A DNA stretch of 64,000 nt from Chamaecrista fasciculata (GCA_003254925.1 QANZ01029578.1:69723-133722), one strand, 5' to 3'. Numbered from the stretch's first letter, positions 11,218-24,742 are shown. The notes: generated from the letters alone by a model not told the origin. Numbers and translations: made by a program.

Positions 11218-12771
11218 CGACCTTCACCCAAATTATTTTCTTTCAAGAGGTCCCCTGATTAATTAAAAATCAATCTAGAATGTTTATCATCTTGAACATA
11301 CAGGTCCTTGCAATTGGAATAAAATGAGAGATTTCGTGTTTTAACTTAGGCATGTGCAACTCACGTGCAATTTTCCATCATCAACTAAGGGAAAAAAATT
11401 CTTAAGGTACTAAAGTGCTAACGGCGAATACCTCAAAATACCACAATGTCACTTTTCAAATCTTAAGGAACCAAAGTGTAATTTATCCTAACTTTCTTGA
11501 AAAGTTTTAGACCATACATCTTTCTTATTTTCACAGCAATGTAATAACTAGAAGAAGCCATTTTAATTAATTACCATGGGAAACATCAAACATATATATA
11601 CATATATATGTTCTCATCCATCATCATTCTGAGGGGACATGGGAATTGAAAATTGTAATTAAGCAGAGTGAGATAAAATAGAAGCGAGGTAGGATCTCGA
11701 TGGTGGTGGAAACTGATAAGTAATCGATGACACGTAGTTTTGCAAATAACATGGAGGACAGAATATAGTGAGTGATAGACAATCAGCAAAGATCGATGGG
11801 TTTTCACTATTTGAAGTAGAAAGTGATGATATTGTTGAAGACAGACAATAGGGTTCATGTTCTTTCTTTTTCCACTTAAAGATGACTTACTTTTTGCTCC
11901 ATACGCTTATCATCATTTCATCGTGGTGGGTCTTGTAATATAAGCTTTTGGATTCTATTATATAATGGGCAATTTCGTAATTCTCATCCATTATATTCTA
12001 GCTTTCGATTTCAAATCCATTTACTGTGCTAGTGGCATCATGCAATATGCAACTAATTTCCTAAAATTAAAGCTAGTTTCTTGATTTCTTCCCTATACAG
12101 TCATGTCACTCATATATATTGCCATTAATCTTCCACCAAATCAACACTTCAATATGTTGTTCAAATATGTTGATAACGTCATGTTAGTAGAATAATATAT
12201 GTAATCATTTGTTTATTGTCGAGGATAATGTTTTTGATGAGAATGTGATTCAATTCTCGTAATTTTAGTTGATGAGAATATTATTTAAAAAAATTAGTTC
12301 CATTCCACAAGATAACAATAAGAATATTTTATGATATGGTTTTTTGTTTTTTTAACATTTGTTCTTTTTTTCCCCCTCAAATTTATATGTTCTGTTCAAT
12401 CAAAGTTTTTATTAGTTATCATGGACTAAATTTAAGCTATATATATGGTTGGATGGGAGTGTTACAGAATCAATTCAAAGGAGTGGAATGACTCAAATAA
12501 GTTACATGTGTGATATTTTTATTGGGATGAATGGAATGATAAGGTAGTGCATGCAACACCTTGCTTAGCCACTTAAAACCTAAATTTTGTATCCCCAATT
12601 GGAGGGTCAAAGATGTAAGAGACTGACTCAATATTTCTAAAATAAAATTTTACCCTTTTAACTTTAAAAAGAATACAAGTTTACCCTTTTTGATGATACA
12701 ACAAATTAACGGAATTAAAGCTGGCCACTAGAGATAAGGGTCTTGGAAGGTAAACTATAAGAAAGATAGAT
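11218..12771. other. AT-rich intergenic DNA, no gene seen
   Basis: A 90-residue minus-strand frame at 11586-11858 has no family resemblance and low-complexity composition. I see no RNA gene. The stretch 11395-11470 holds a few words of the 'ccaaagtg' repeat family that is common in this window. Confidence 0.5.
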
Positions 12772-12774
12772 TAA

Positions 12775-13042
12775 GGCTTTGTTTGGATTGAGAATATTTA
12801 AGAAGAAGAGAAGGGGAGGGGAGATGTTTGAAACTTCTTCCCTTGTTTGAAAACTTGAAGATTAGAGAGGAAGAGATTGAGGGATAAACTTTTAATCCCT
12901 CTTCCTCCTCCTTCTTTCACAAATTATAAATACTTTAAATTGAGATATTTTAGAGAATGAGCTACTTTCCCAAAAAAGGGAGAGTAGAGGGAGATTAATT
13001 CTCTCTCCCTTTCCCTCCCTCTCCTAGTATCCAAACAAACCC
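12775..13042. mobile_element. Tourist-like MITE (PIF/Harbinger-type ends)
   Basis: The 268-bp element begins GGCTTTGTTTGGAT and ends ATCCAAACAAACCC, so the termini are inverted repeats with one mismatch. TAA flanks both sides (12772-12774 and 13043-13045), the three-base target duplication typical of PIF/Harbinger. The inside is purine-rich (GAAGAGAAGGGGAGG) opposite pyrimidine-rich (CTCTCTCCC), forming a longer hairpin. It has no coding capacity. Confidence 0.82.
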
Positions 13043-13741
13043 TAACATGAGGTCCCATGAAGTTTCTTAGGTAAGCCAGTAATTAGTAGAGTAAGTGAGT
13101 TTCCAACATATGAAAGAATGAGAGAAAAAGATCAAAGAGAGAAATTAGTTACCTTATCTCAAAGAGGGTAGCTAGGTTTATATGTATAGAAGCAAAGTTT
13201 TTACCAATTATCAATATGTTTACTGTATTATGGTTATCATTGATTTTCGTACAATCTTAAATTTTTAGTGTTCCTCTACAATTATAAATCTAAAATTATT
13301 CTATTATTTCTCTCTCACCTTAGTTTAATGTAAAAGACTAAAAGTCATCTTATTTTTATTTTGTAAGAAAAATTTAGGTGAATTGGATCTCGAAAAAAAA
13401 AAGCCATCTAATTTTTTTATTATATAACATGTATTTTCTTTTTGGCCATTTGTATACCATGTAATTTGAAATATATTATTTTCCCTCCGAAGTTTCAACC
13501 TCTACTAACCTCATATTTTAGGAGTAACAATACTACTTTAATTTTTTATAAAATTATTTAGCATCATGTATATATATGTCGATGAATGCATATGAAGAAT
13601 TGCAATTCATGAGGACACTAACTATGCCTCATAAACAGCATAACTGAAAATCAAGTCAGAAGAGAAGCTCATCTTTTCAGATGCTCAAAATGAAATCATA
13701 ACTGGCAATACGTAAGAAAAGAAATGGAATTGTATATTTGT

Positions 13742-14190
13742 AGGTGAAAATCTCAAATTGGTCCCAAATATATGGGATAGATTTCAATTAGTCTTAAATG
13801 TTTTAAATTTAGTTCCAAACTAATGAATATGTAGTCTCTCTCTTTTCAAGTTTAAATGCGACAAATTTAGAATTAAGTGTTATTTTTCCAAGTACTTTCT
13901 CTGTTTAGTTAAGGTCGTCAATAAACGAGGTCAATGAGTCTTGAAAGTGAGTCACTGGTTTTATAGTCAAATAATACGATGAATTTGAAATTATGTATTA
14001 ACTCTGGATGATTTTTTTATCTACTCAGTTAAGATCATTAGAAAATGAAGTCAAATCATGTTTCAGAAGTAGATATGGGACCAGATTGAGAAATTACAAA
14101 AACATGTAAGACCAATTTGAAATAAATAAATTATTGATGACCAATCTAAAATTTATCCCATATGTTTAGGACTAATTTGAGATTTTGACC
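13742..14190. mobile_element. Inverted-repeat element with 9-bp target duplication (Mutator-type MITE)
   Basis: The left end AGGTGAAAATCTCAAATT mirrors the right end AATTTGAGATTTTGACC. The 9-mer TATATTTGT is duplicated at 13733-13741 and 14191-14199, which fits Mutator-like elements. The body is an imperfect long hairpin made of 'ggtcccaaat' words. It is non-coding. Confidence 0.8.
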
Positions 14191-14199
14191 TATATTTGT

Positions 14200-15810
14200 T
14201 TCTGTTGCCTTTGATCAATGTGGAAGGAATTGACTGGAAACCCATATGTATTACCCGGGATAAAAAATTGACAGTGGTAACACTGAACGTAATATATATG
14301 TAAAATAGTATACGTTTACCTAAAAAAATATGGAAATAGTACAATAAGAGTTAAAAGTTAACACTACAATTTTATGGGGGGGAAAATGAAAAAGAAAAGC
14401 AAAAGTCAACCTCAGTTTGATTCACTTACAAATATTTTTCTCAAAGCCTTTGGAATCTGAAATACACATCTCAATCATCATAAACCTTTGATTTACATGT
14501 CCAATTTTCTCATCATTAACTGATACTTAAACTGAGAAAAATATCTTACCAACTTTTAACGTTTGAAATGAGTATTCAGAAATACATAGGCCCTCATGTG
14601 TTTGTATTTTTGGCTACAAATATGTGAGAAGTGACCAAATGGGGGTAACACTAATACCTAACGGGAGAGGTTGAAAATGCAAACAAAAACCTATTATTAT
14701 TTGATTCTTGAATTTATATCGAGACAACTAATCAATTCTTGAATAATTGAAATATACAATTTGGTCTTTGAATTTGAACTAATTAGAGACTAAGTTAATA
14801 TTATTTAATTATTGAATTTAAATTAATTTTATATGTTTTAGTCTTTGAACCTGTACTAAATTTATACTATTTGGTACATGAATTTATATTGAATTTGTAC
14901 TTTTTAGTCTCTAATTAAATTTGATTCGGGGACTAAATCATTGACAATTGTAATAATTTAGAGGGTGAGTAGTATATTTTAATTATTTAGGGTCTAATTA
15001 ATTAATTTGAGGTAAATTCAACAACCAAATAAAGTAATCACTTTTTTTCTCAAATGGAAATGTAAGAGGGAATCATTTATGGATTGTAAAGTTGAGATGA
15101 CAAAAATCAGGAGAAGATATGGTATATAATTTGGTTGCTTTTGCTTCTTTGAATTGACTATCTCTGACTGATGACATGGACAAAAGTCATTATTCAACTA
15201 ATAAAGGAGAAGAACTACTGAAGAAGACGACAAAGGTCAGAAATTAAAGAAGAATAGTTAGATCATTAAGCAAAATTAAAGTAACAACTATTATTAATGC
15301 AAACTTTAAGCTTGTGGCAAAGAAATAAGCATGATTAAGTGTGTAATCTATCTGAAGATAATGTTTTCATGCCCAATATAATACAACAATCCATTTGATC
15401 TAGTTTCCATTTATCACTAAGCTGTTACAACTGCCGACAAAATCTTGTGGAAGAGGATTTTTATCTGTTGAGATTTTTGAGAACTTGTATAATTGTATGT
15501 ACTCATGACATAAACCATAATCATAGTTATGTGATTAATATCAACATATAATTTTCAACTAATTAATTACACAAGTTGTGATTAATATTGTGATTAGTCT
15601 GATCATGCATGTCATTCATCCATTTCCTAGTGAACAATGGTCAAACTGGGTGGAGATCTGAGTTAGATCAGATCAATATTGTGATGAACTGTGAAGAGAA
15701 TTTAATTTCTGTTCGATTTTCTTCGTACGATTACATTTACATCCTCTCAAAAGTCATGTATACTTGTATAGTATAATGTATTATTTTAAGAAATAATTTA
15801 ATTTAAAAGT
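14200..15810. other. AT-rich intergenic DNA with scattered repeat words
   Basis: No gene is recognisable. The stretch 14690-15020 repeats phrases such as 'tttagtctttgaatt' and looks like a worn inverted-repeat element whose ends I cannot fix. Confidence 0.45.
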
Positions 15811-15814
15811 TTTT

Positions 15815-16212
15815 TTAAAAAAAATTGTAAATTTGGTCCCATATCTTTTGCTAAGCTCTCAATTTAGTCCTGTATCTTTTTTTGTTACACTTTTGGTCTC
15901 ATGTCTTTGTAAGAGGTCCCAATTTGGTCTCATATTATTTTTTATCATAAATCTTTCGGTCAGATTTGAGAATTGATCATATATCTTTATAAAATGTTCT
16001 ATCGTTACTTCAACTTAATGACTCAAAGATATGAGACAAATTCTGCACTTAACCCAAAGATATGAAGCTAATTCTAGATCTGCAATTGACTCATAGATAT
16101 GAGACCAAATCTGTAACAAAAAAAAATGAGACAGAATCTACAACAAAAATGATGCGAGATCAAATTGAGATATGAACAAAATATATGGAACCAAATTTAC
16201 ACTTTAACCAAA
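15815..16212. repeat. Inverted-repeat element of the 'ggtcccatatctttt' family
   Basis: The left arm has ATTGTAAATTTGGTCCCAT. The reverse complement of the right arm reads GTGTAAATTTGGTTCCAT. Several further copies of the same phrase lie inside in both orientations. It is non-coding, and a target duplication was not resolved. A related element is at 49278-49843. Confidence 0.6.
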
Positions 16213-17495
16213 AATAAATATAATGAGAGAACTGAAACTTCAAATAAAGTTCGAAATTTCAACCGAACATATTGCCCTTAATAATGCTAAATTTTAAAAA
16301 TTCTGAAGTACATATATATATATATATTAATCATTGCATCTACATCTGATTGCCTTCAAAACTAATTGTAGCCAAATATTACGCTAGCTAGTTCATGTTC
16401 TGAAGAATTAAGGCCTGAAATAGCTAGCACATCTTGTAAAAAAAAAATGATACTGTCCTTACAATGTATTTCATTTACACTCACCCAACATACATATTGA
16501 CAAATATAAAGATTATGATAATTTGAGTGATAAAATGAAAAGAGTAGACACTGAGTTGGTCTAATAATAAATAAATTCATATCTTAAAAAATGTTAAATG
16601 TTATAAAATTATAAAAATAAATATTTCTAAAAAGCATATATTAAAAATAAATCAATAACTACTTATCATTTAGTAAAATAAGATATGGTTAATTAAGTTT
16701 AAGAATTGAATTTGATAATCTTAAAATATTATTGTTTTACATGAATGTAATATTATTCCCTTGAGAATAAAAATGCTGAAAGTGTTGGAATGCTCTAATT
16801 ATATTGGGAATGTATGAAAGGAGTGCTTAGTACGTATAATAATTATTTCGTATTTTCATTAGAAGTAGAAAAAATATATATGAAAAAATGTGTTTGGTTA
16901 ATATTCCAAAAAATTATTAAATATGTTAAAGACATGTCGACATATCAATGGGATGAGAGTGGATTATCTCAACCCTTAGTGGATTTCTTGGACAACTTTT
17001 GATATATCTCTTAAGCACGTAAATCAATCATGAACAAGAGAGTAGATTCTTTCTCTGTAGTGGATTATTTTTTGGTATAATTATGAGTTTCTCTTATCTA
17101 TCCGTGTAATGATTTAGGCGAAGACTAATCTCATTCGGGCCAGAAACTAATAGTTAAAACCCTTTTAATAATATTGATTCTTTAAGTGAATGGAAGTTCC
17201 TCAACCAAGAGTGCTCCTAGCTTACTGCTGCATCTTAAACACTTATTGGTTGTAATTCTTTAAGTGACTCAAGATAAACTCTTTAAATGACAGACTAATT
17301 TGAGATTGTGGCACATCAAGAAACGCCTTGAAAGCTTAGATCCAATAGATCATATGTTCATCATACCAAATGAATTTGTGGTGATTTGATGTCAAAAATT
17401 ACACTTTCAGTCAAGTGGTTCAGCAGCCACGATATATATACATAAAGTAAAGTATAATGAAGTAAAGATATATATAAATGGTAATGCATTTGCAT
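16213..17495. other. AT-rich intergenic DNA, no gene seen
   Basis: Short frames at 16362-16580 and 16814-17002 show no family resemblance. A short (TA)n run lies near 16312-16328. The region ends at the target duplication of the large LTR element. Confidence 0.5.
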
Positions 17496-18782
17496 AAATG
17501 TGTAGCCATAAAACTGTAAGCGGAAGCAACTTTAATCGAGCCAATTGGAATGTTGGAACATTGAAATTAAAAGCAATATAGAGCGTACCTGATTCATCCA
17601 TCCTCATATCAAAACTCCGAGAACTAGGTCTTCCTCTCTATGCCCCTAGCCCTTTTGTTGTGTAGTGGCTCTAATGGGTGGCTCACTTGGAGTTAAGGTT
17701 AGAGAGTGGACCTAGCCTATATGTATATTTGTCTTACTGGGCCCTCCCATCATGGGCTTCAGTAAAACCCTAAAAGGCCTACACTTAGCCACATGCTAGA
17801 CTTTTAATATAATGTGTGCTAAAGCCCAAGTGATTACTTTATACTTTGGACTTCTCTTTTATTGGACCATCTATCAACTCATTTATTTTATTAAACCAAA
17901 TAAAATACTTTACACAATTAATGTGAGCCCAATATATAAAATAAATTTTCTAACATTCTCCCACTTGGGCCACATTAATTGTGTTTTAAACAAAAAATTA
18001 ATTTTTGTAAAATAACTCTGGGGTTGATAAAAGAAATAAAATTTTTGTGCGCGCATTAAAAAAGTAGTCCAAATTATATAACACAGTGTACCAATCCGGT
18101 CCAACATAACTATTAATATGGGATCATGATAATCATTACGCCCTTTAGCAGCATAAGATCAATCCATAGTCACACATATTAACAATTACATTGACATGGA
18201 TCATAAGTCTAGAAGTGTAGTAGAAATAGCTCTCAAGTACTTAATAACACGCTATTTCTCATCGGTCCTCCATAAGATTTCTCAAAACTTTTATGCTTAA
18301 ACTGCAGGAGAAATCACTTGGCTTAACTAAACAAGCCTATATGTCTCAACCGTATGATTTCTCAAACTTTTATGCTTAAACTGCAGGAGAAATCACTTGG
18401 CTTAATTAAACAAGCCTATATGTCTCAATCCTTATCTCGAGAATATAAAGCAGTGCCACCAGAGACATACCATAATAAACACAACTGTCACTCTTAAGAC
18501 AAACACATAACGTCCCAAGGCACATGTTGTATAATATATTGCATCAGACACAATTGTCACTCTTAAGACAGGCACAATGTCCTAAAGCACATGTTGCATC
18601 CCATATCTTATCAGACAGAATGGTCACTCTTAAGACAGACACAAAGTCTTAAGGCACATGTTGTATCCACCTTTCTTTGCATGAGAAAAACATTAACTTG
18701 TGGATGATAATCAAAACTCACACAATTGTGATTATCGAACTTTTACCATAATGCCATAAACAATGACCTTTTTGGAGACATT

Positions 18783-20455
18783 TGTTGGGAATTGTAGGCG
18801 CCTAACGCAGCGGAAGCAAATATAAAATTAAAATAAAACACGCTAGGTCCTAAAATTCCCGAACGGATCCGCTAGTAGAATTTAAAACTTTTAAGATAGT
18901 GGTATACCTCACGAGTTTCAATCCTCTGGTTGTACAAGGCGTGTCCAAGGAGCCCACTCCCAGTGTTCTCCCTCTGCCAGTAATCCACACGAACAGTTTC
19001 TTCGGGCACCAAGGTGCTAGCCTTCAGTTCTTTTCTCCAAAAGAACTAGGGACCAATCTACAGTGTGTTTGAACTCAAGAACTCCTTCTTGATTCAAACT
19101 CCAAAAGGTGGCGCAAGGAGAATTCCCACAAGAACTCCTTCTTGTATTTCCTTCTCTCACAAACCCTAATTTTNNNNNNNNNNNNNNNNNNNNNNNNNNN
19201 NNNNNNNNNNNNNNNNNNNNNNNNNNNNNNNNNNNNNNNNNNNNNNNNNNNNNNNNNNNNNNNNNNNNNNNNNNNNNNNNNNNNNNNNNNNNNNNNNNNN
19301 NNNNNNNNNNNNNNNNNNNNNNNNNNNNNNNNNNNNNNNNNNNNNNNNNNNNNNNNNNNNNNNNNNNNNNNNNNNNNNNNNNNNNNNNNNNNNNNNNNNN
19401 NNNNNNNNNNNNNNNNNNNNNNNNNNNNNNNNNNNNNNNNNNNNNNNNNNNNNNNNNNNNNNNNNNNNNNNNNNNNNNNNNNNNNNNNNNNNNNNNNNNN
19501 NNNNNNNNNNNNNNNNNNNNNNNNNNNNNNNNNNNNNNNNNNNNNNNNNNNNNNNNNNNNNNNNNNNNNNNNNNNNNNNNNNNNNNNNNNNNNNNNNNNN
19601 NNNNNNNNNNNNNNNNNNNNNNNNNNNNNNNNNNNNNNNNNNNNNNNNNNNNNNNNNNNNNNNNNNNNNNNNNNNNNNNNNNNNNNNNNNNNNNNNNNNN
19701 NNNNNNNNNNNNNNNNNNNNNNNNNNNNNNNNNNNNNNNNNNNNNNNNNNNNNNNNNNNNNNNNNNNNNNNNNNNNNNNNNNNNNNNNNNNNNNNNNNNN
19801 NNNNNNNNNNNNNNNNNNNNNNNNNNNNNNNNNNNNNNNNNNNNNNNNNNNNNNNNNNNNNNNNNNNNNNNNNNNNNNNNNNNNNNNNNNNNNNNNNNNN
19901 NNNNNNNNNNNNNNNNNNNNNNNNNNNNNNNNNNNNNNNNNNNNNNNNNNNNNNNNNNNNNNNNNNNNNNNNNNNNNNNNNNNNNNNNNNNNNNNNNNNN
20001 NNNNNNNNNNNNNNNNNNNNNNNNNNNNNNNNNNNNNNNNNNNNNNNNNNNNNNNNNNNNNNNNNNNNNNNNNNNNNNNNNNNNNNNNNNNNNNNNNNNN
20101 NNNNNNNNNNNNNNNNNNNNNNNNNNNNNNNNNNNNNNNNNNNNNNNNNNNNNNNNNNNNNNNNNNNNNGTCCAGCAACTCGTAACCACCTTACGTAATT
20201 GCACCATGACTCTCGTCCCAGCATCTAGTGCGTGCATCTCATGCACCGAGGTCATGCTGGTCTTAGTTCATTTCAAGTTCCCACTTGAATGAGCGACCAG
20301 GGACAGTTTAGATTAATTATCTCATAATTAATCACGGACTGTTATCATAGTAAACATGCTAATAATATGATAACCATTAATTTATCTCCATAAATTAATT
20401 GATATGTTCTCAACATATCTATAAAATGATTGGCCTTAGGGCACAATCTCCAACA
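18783..20455 (-). mobile_element. Nested LTR (solo LTR, or an element collapsed in the sequence gap)
   Basis: The sequence begins TGTTGGGAATTGTAGGCGCC and ends GGGCACAATCTCCAACA. Read on the minus strand, the start TGTTGGAGATTGTGCCCTAA is a familiar Copia-type LTR start. The 5-mer ACATT flanks it at 18778-18782 and 20456-20460, so it is a separate insertion inside the 17.5-26.4 kb element. Because 996 bases inside are N, a complete element collapsed into the gap cannot be excluded. Confidence 0.75.
19174..20169. other. Assembly gap
   Basis: 996 consecutive N. All long frames across it are artefacts. Confidence 0.99.
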
Positions 20456-20712
20456 ACATTATCCATCCTTAAGTGCATAGAACTCCCACTGATTCAAAAG
20501 ATCATGAGACTCTTAAACTTTAAATACACAAAGCTCTCACTAACTTAAGAAATCAAAAGACCCCTAAACACATGTAAAACTTAATGTGTTATTCCACCGT
20601 ATGGATCTTTACCTTTTGTTAGGAGATAGGCCACTGATAAATAGTTACATAATCCACAAACATCCTTGAAACAAGCAATTTCATAAATCATTTGAACAAG
20701 TCAAACCTTAAA

Positions 20713-22611
20713 GGAGCACCAGGTGCATCATTATAAACTCCCCTTTGGGCAGAGAATACAAAATGCTATTAGTCCCCTTCTTCCATAAAACTTATAGTGA
20801 CAATACAAAATATTGAAGAATTAAATCACCTTTGGGCAGATAAAATTCTTTAAATTTCATATTTCACTTAAAATATAAAGAAAACATATAATTATGGAAA
20901 CTTATCACCATTAGGCAGATTGATTCTCAAGGTTATATGCTCTCATTCACATGCTTCATGTAACCCTAGAACTAATATACATAACAACCCCCTTTGGGCA
21001 GGTAACCATGCACATTAATTCAATCAAAATTCTATCAACAAGAAATTTGCACATTTTGAGAATTTTAATGGCTAAACCACTTTAGTGATAAAAGCCGTAA
21101 CAATTCACAAAATATAGTAAAATTTTTCAAACCAGAATTTATGTATGAAATTGCTCTACTTCCTATCAACAAAGAGAACTAAACGATTTTGTAAAATTTT
21201 GATGTATAATTCACTTAGGTGATAAACATACTCAGTAGTTTTACAAAATAAGGTTCTCAGACTAGGAAAGTATTAATAAAGGGTTAGTCTAAAATGCAAA
21301 GTTTGATTCTTGACATGTGATGCAAATGCTGATGTGGCATAATTATAGCCATTGATATAATTTAATGCTTAAAAATAATAAAAATAATAATAATTTGTTA
21401 ACCAATCACAACTGTGTATGGAGTCACACCACTAATTATATACAACTAACTCTTCCACGTGTCATTATTTTATTGGCTCATGATCCATTGCATCCCATGT
21501 CAAGAATTAAACTTTGCATTATAGACTTGCCCATTAATAAATAATAATACACAATCATAAACTACTACATAATCAAGTTCTTTTTCGTTAGAAAAATTTC
21601 TCTGAATTGCAAGAATACAACTTTATAAACATTTAGAATTCTCTTGCCAATCACAACCTTAGGTAGTAGTCTATAATCTAAGAACCTTTAAATCATTATG
21701 GCCAGCAAATTTAATACATTGGAAAACTCTCTCCCCTCATTTTCTCACATCAAGCAATTATCTTTAAGTGAGAAAATAATTTTCAAATGAATAAAAGTAA
21801 TTGGTGTCTTATGACATCACAAGAAGTCACTACAACTTCTCTAGCCACACTTAAAAAAACCTTGATTTAGTAATGCCAAATTCCTATTGGCTAAATATAT
21901 ACGAATCCCACACCCAGGATCAATTAAGTGTATCTCATGTTTTCACTTATTGTAATTAGAGTCGGTCAACCTTTCAATGGTGGCATTATTGTTGTTAACA
22001 ATAAAAGTAATTGTTTGACAATAATTAATATGGTAAATTGATGAGGCAATTGTAAAACGATTTAATTTTTTTAAAAAAAAACTTTGAAGAAAAGCTTTCA
22101 GCACCATTATAACTCCCCTTTGAGCAGAGAATATAATATGCTATTTGTTTTCTTCCTTCCATGAAACAAGCCAAGAATATAAAAATTAAAGAATTAAATC
22201 ACCTTTGGGCAGAGAAAATCCCTTAAAATTTATATCTCTAAAAATGAGGGTGCAAAAAATTCAATCCCCTTTAGGCAGATTAAATTTCAAAACCATATGC
22301 ACTTATTAATATGTTTCATGGAATCTTGAATATAATACAAATAATAACCCTCTTCTGGTAGAAAATTATAAGTATTAATTCAACAAAAAATTCTATCAAC
22401 AAAGGATTTTGTCTTCATGAATTTTGATGACCATCCACTTCAATGGTAAAAGTCGCAATAATTCATAAAAACATCCTAGACTAGAATTTATGTAAATTGC
22501 CTCTCACTTCCCATCAATAAGAAATTTAACGGTTTAATGAATTTTGATGAATAAATCACTTTAGTGATTAAAATTCTCAACAACTCAAGAAACAAAATTT
22601 CCATACTAGGA
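20713..22611. repeat. Internal direct duplication inside the large LTR element
   Basis: A block at about 20713-21270 is repeated in diverged form at about 22099-22611. Both copies run through the same ordered landmarks: a 'cccctttgggcagagaata' motif, then 'aattaaatcacctttgggca', 'attctatcaacaa' and 'atcactttagtgat'. In addition, the tract beside the left LTR (ctcccacttgggccacatta, near 17958) has a counterpart at about 22766. The blocks are non-coding. The recurring 'tttgggcag' word is their most conserved part. Confidence 0.75.
21281..21532. mobile_element. Mutator-type MITE nested in the large LTR element
   Basis: The ends are GGGTTAGTCTAAAATGC and GCATTATAGACTTGCCC, extended by the inverted pair AAGTTTGATTCTTGACATG and CATGTCAAGAATTAAACTT. 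The 9-mer ATTAATAAA is duplicated perfectly at 21272-21280 and 21533-21541. It is 252 bp long and non-coding. Confidence 0.88.
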
Positions 22612-23181
22612 AGCACCATATAGAATTATATACGTCACAATTATCAGCTTTAACTTTTAACAACAATTTTAGCACCTTTTAAGAATTTTAGAACCTTTTG
22701 AATTAATCAATATTTTAAATAAGAGTTAATTAATTAATGTTAATCCATACACAAAAATTATAATCTCTCCCACTTGGATAACATTAATTAATTATTGAAT
22801 TGGTCCACAAAACTGATAACCAAAGACAGGTGAGTACTCAATCACGAGTTGCCAAACAAATTTCCATAACCAAAGAATTCCAAAATTTTGGCCAAAAAGG
22901 GGATCTAAATTAATTTTGGTCACAAAACCACAATTGAAGTGCATATTATCGAGTCAAAAATATTTGACAAACCAAACCATAATATTAGGGAGAGTCACAA
23001 ACATATATGATCAATAGCAATTCACAAAATATGTACAAAAATTTTTAACTCAAAATTTCGAAAATACATATCCCCAAAATCAAAATTTAAAATAATAAAA
23101 ATTAAATACTAAATATTTGGATGCCCTAAAAAATTCTCAAATGGCAATATAAAACATGCTTCATCCCATGATTTTCGCACG

Positions 23182-23822
23182 GGCATAAGTGCAATTTTGG
23201 TCCCTTAACTTTCGCAAAGGTCTCAATTTGGTCCTCTAACTTTCTTTGTTGCAATTTTGGACCCCTAACTTTCGCAAAGGGCTCAATTTGGTCCCCTAAC
23301 TTTTTTTGTTGCAATTTTGGTCCCTTAACTTTCGTAAAGGTCTCAATTTGGTCCCCTAACTTTTTTTGTTGCAATTTTGGTCCCCTAACTTTTGAAAGCG
23401 TCTCACTGTTGGTCCCAAGTGCACTTTTTCCATCCATTATCTGCCGTTAGTGCCGATCTGGCAGGCTGAGTTGGCTGATGACGTGACAAATATGGGTGAA
23501 GTGGATTAAAAAAGAACCATTATGCGGAGACGTTTTCATGACTTGGAAGTGCACTTGGGACCAATAGTGAAACGTTTTCAAGAGTTAGGAGACCAAAATT
23601 GCAACAAAAAAAGTTATGGGACTAAATTGAGACCTTTGCGAAAGTTAGGGGACCAAATTGAGACCTTTGCGAAAGTTAAGGGACCAAAATTGCAACAAAA
23701 AAAGTTAGGGGACCAAATTGAGACCTTTGAGAAAGTTAAGGGACCAAAATTGCAACAAAAAAAGTTAGGGGACCAAATTGAGACATTTGCAAAAATTAAG
23801 GGACCAAAATTGCACTTAAGCC
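23182..23822. mobile_element. Mutator-type MITE built of tandem ~60-bp units
   Basis: The element starts GGCATAAGTGCAATTTTGG and ends with the complement, CCAAAATTGCACTTAAGCC. The 10-mer TTTTCGCACG is duplicated at 23172-23181 and 23823-23832. Each arm carries three to four tandem copies of a unit of about 60 bases (ggtcccctaactttttttg, then ttgcaattttgg). The unit length is close to a multiple of three, so frames stay open across both arms on opposite strands. The centre (about 23400-23575) is unique and also weakly inverted. It is non-coding in my view. Confidence 0.88.
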
Positions 23823-24580
23823 TTTTCGCACGTATATGATCCCCAACTTGAAAACCGCCACATACATGAAAATTCATATTTCAGAACGCCTCAATGAGAC
23901 CCGACCCGAGAAAGAGGAAGCATATCATTTGATATTAAAAATATATCAAATCATATAATTAATAAATACTGGGAATATGCAGCAAAGAAAGAAAGCACAT
24001 AGTACCACTTCTTCTTCTATATGTTTGAGTAAAATTTATAATTGAATCCAAATTTTTTTTAAGGTACAATCTTTTTTTAGTCCCGCTATTACATTTTTTA
24101 AAACAAAATAGAATAAAAAATTGTGTAGTGTTGTTTTTTTTTTGTCCCAATGTTCTTTTATTTGTTTTATGAAAATATATAATTGAATTCAAATTAATTT
24201 TTGTTAAGATACAATCTTCTTCTAAACCCGTTATAACATATTTAAAAAAAAAGTGAAAAAAATGGAAAAGTTTTATATTCACATTTGTTGGCAGTCTAGT
24301 CTTCAAACTATGAGATAAGTTCATTTCGGTTATCAAAATATTTGTTATATTTTTGAGTCTGAACGTCAATTCAATCCCTCTTTTTTTTTTTAATATATCT
24401 GACGAAGTTTTTTGAAAAAATTAAAAAGAGTTAAAACTATTTCTCGTTCTGTTTTGTTTATCAAACTATGAGATTAGTTAAAACTATTTCCTAAATAATA
24501 ACGGTAATATTTGTTTAGGGACAAAATACAAAATGGCCCACGTGTATGTACAGGCTTGAATCATATTGGATTCAAAAATA

Positions 24581-24742
24581 AAGGGTTAAAGGGTTAATTT
24601 GGTCCTAAATGTTTGCCCTAATGTTCATTTTGGTCCACCATTAATCATTTTGCTAACATTTAGGACCAATTTGAACATTTATTAAAATAATGGATCAAAA
24701 TGAATATTAGGCCATACATTTAGGACCAAAATGAACCTTTCA
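24581..24742. repeat. Small inverted-repeat element
   Basis: The arm AAAGGGTTAATTTGGTCC faces GGACCAAAATGAACCTTT, with further internal inverted 'catttaggacc' words. It is the same family as 30611-32044 and 47628-48151 but much shorter. No target duplication was resolved. Confidence 0.65.

Noticed and set aside
19017-20292. Frames of 347-412 residues
   Set aside because: They consist almost wholly of N.
23126-23877. Repeating-protein genes (KLGDQIETFAKVKGPKLQQ units)
   Set aside because: They appear on both strands from the arms of one inverted-repeat element; the periodicity comes from the DNA unit.
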